Program-made: the position numbers and the translations under genes
In this document: positions 63,979 to 64,000 of the stretch, in pieces
Numbering within the stretch: the stretch's first letter is position 1
Layout of the letters: every line of letters begins with the position of its first letter
Notes under the pieces: generated by a model
What the model was told of the DNA's origin: nothing
Database searches by the model: none
Seen by the model: only the letters and a program-made list of their open reading frames with translations
Source: Mycobacterium sp. URHB0044
GTDB lineage: Bacteria > Actinomycetota > Actinomycetes > Mycobacteriales > Mycobacteriaceae
NCBI RefSeq assembly: GCF_000620625.1
Contig: NZ_JIAW01000007.1
Coordinates: 62,001-126,000, forward strand
Direction: 5' to 3'
Length of the DNA stretch: 64,000 bases

Positions 63979-64000
63979 CTCCCGTGGCGACTTGCACTGC

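Overview
The window is high-GC actinobacterial DNA and almost certainly comes from a rapidly growing mycobacterium (Mycolicibacterium type). From about 6.1 to 34.6 kb the genes follow the order of the M. tuberculosis Rv2467-Rv2484c block: pepN, a DUF5130 gene with ctaJ, an HNH nuclease, glbO, aglA, a conserved hypothetical, a thioesterase, NAD-glutamate dehydrogenase, the ABC-F protein EttA, an SSB-like protein, plsB2, plsC and a WS/DGAT acyltransferase. Eis, RicR, MmcO, KmtR and LdtB relatives elsewhere support the same placement. No CRISPR array, rRNA, integrase or intact insertion sequence was seen. One tRNA gene, Arg(UCU), is present.

Layout. (1) 0-6.1 kb is a loosely packed accessory stretch: two membrane proteins sharing an EK(H/R)IADLE N-terminal tag, a third membrane protein, two small secreted proteins and decayed fragments (a LuxR-type HTH and an alcohol-dehydrogenase tail). 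It carries four copies of a 20-bp inverted repeat, each followed after exactly 21 bases by CACACT. Three of these point at intact genes and the fourth points off the left edge. I read this as a small activator-controlled regulon. (2) 6.1-13.4 kb and 16.8-34.6 kb are the conserved core, with tightly overlapping reading frames. (3) 13.4-16.8 kb is an inserted regulator/detoxification module (MarR-VOC, then MarR-DMT transporter-SDR), and palindromic operators are visible for both MarR proteins. (4) 35.2-40.3 kb is an accessory stretch beside tRNA-Arg: a PD-(D/E)XK nuclease, a K+ channel, two DUF2510 proteins (one a DUF2510-DEDDh exonuclease-BRCT-zinc fusion) and two orphans. (5) 40.4-48.3 kb holds a DUF305 lipoprotein, an orphan gene behind a Zur-like box, an amidase, a methyltransferase, Eis, and a TetR-controlled pair of quinone-oxidoreductase-like enzymes. 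(6) 48.3-64 kb is a metal and cell-envelope cluster: an AraC regulator, a Cu+ ATPase, a metallochaperone, RicR, DUF305 and DUF6153 copper proteins, a BlaI/M56 signalling pair, a RipA-type hydrolase coupled to the multicopper oxidase MmcO, an LdtB L,D-transpeptidase, an amidohydrolase, a cytochrome b561/catalase-family pair, and KmtR with a CDF exporter.

How the genes work together. Four TACCC-N5-GGGTA sites link ricR, its downstream Cu-export genes, the DUF6153-DUF305 pair and a distant amidohydrolase into one copper regulon. An ACTACGTA word, present as an inverted repeat between blaI and the ripA-mmcO operon and once more upstream of ldtB, suggests that a BlaI-type repressor ties peptidoglycan remodelling to this cluster. 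Many genes in the window have a TANNNT hexamer 6-7 bases before an ATG or GTG, the signature of mycobacterial leaderless transcripts, and this was used to choose starts. All functional statements rest on reading motifs by eye; no database search was run.
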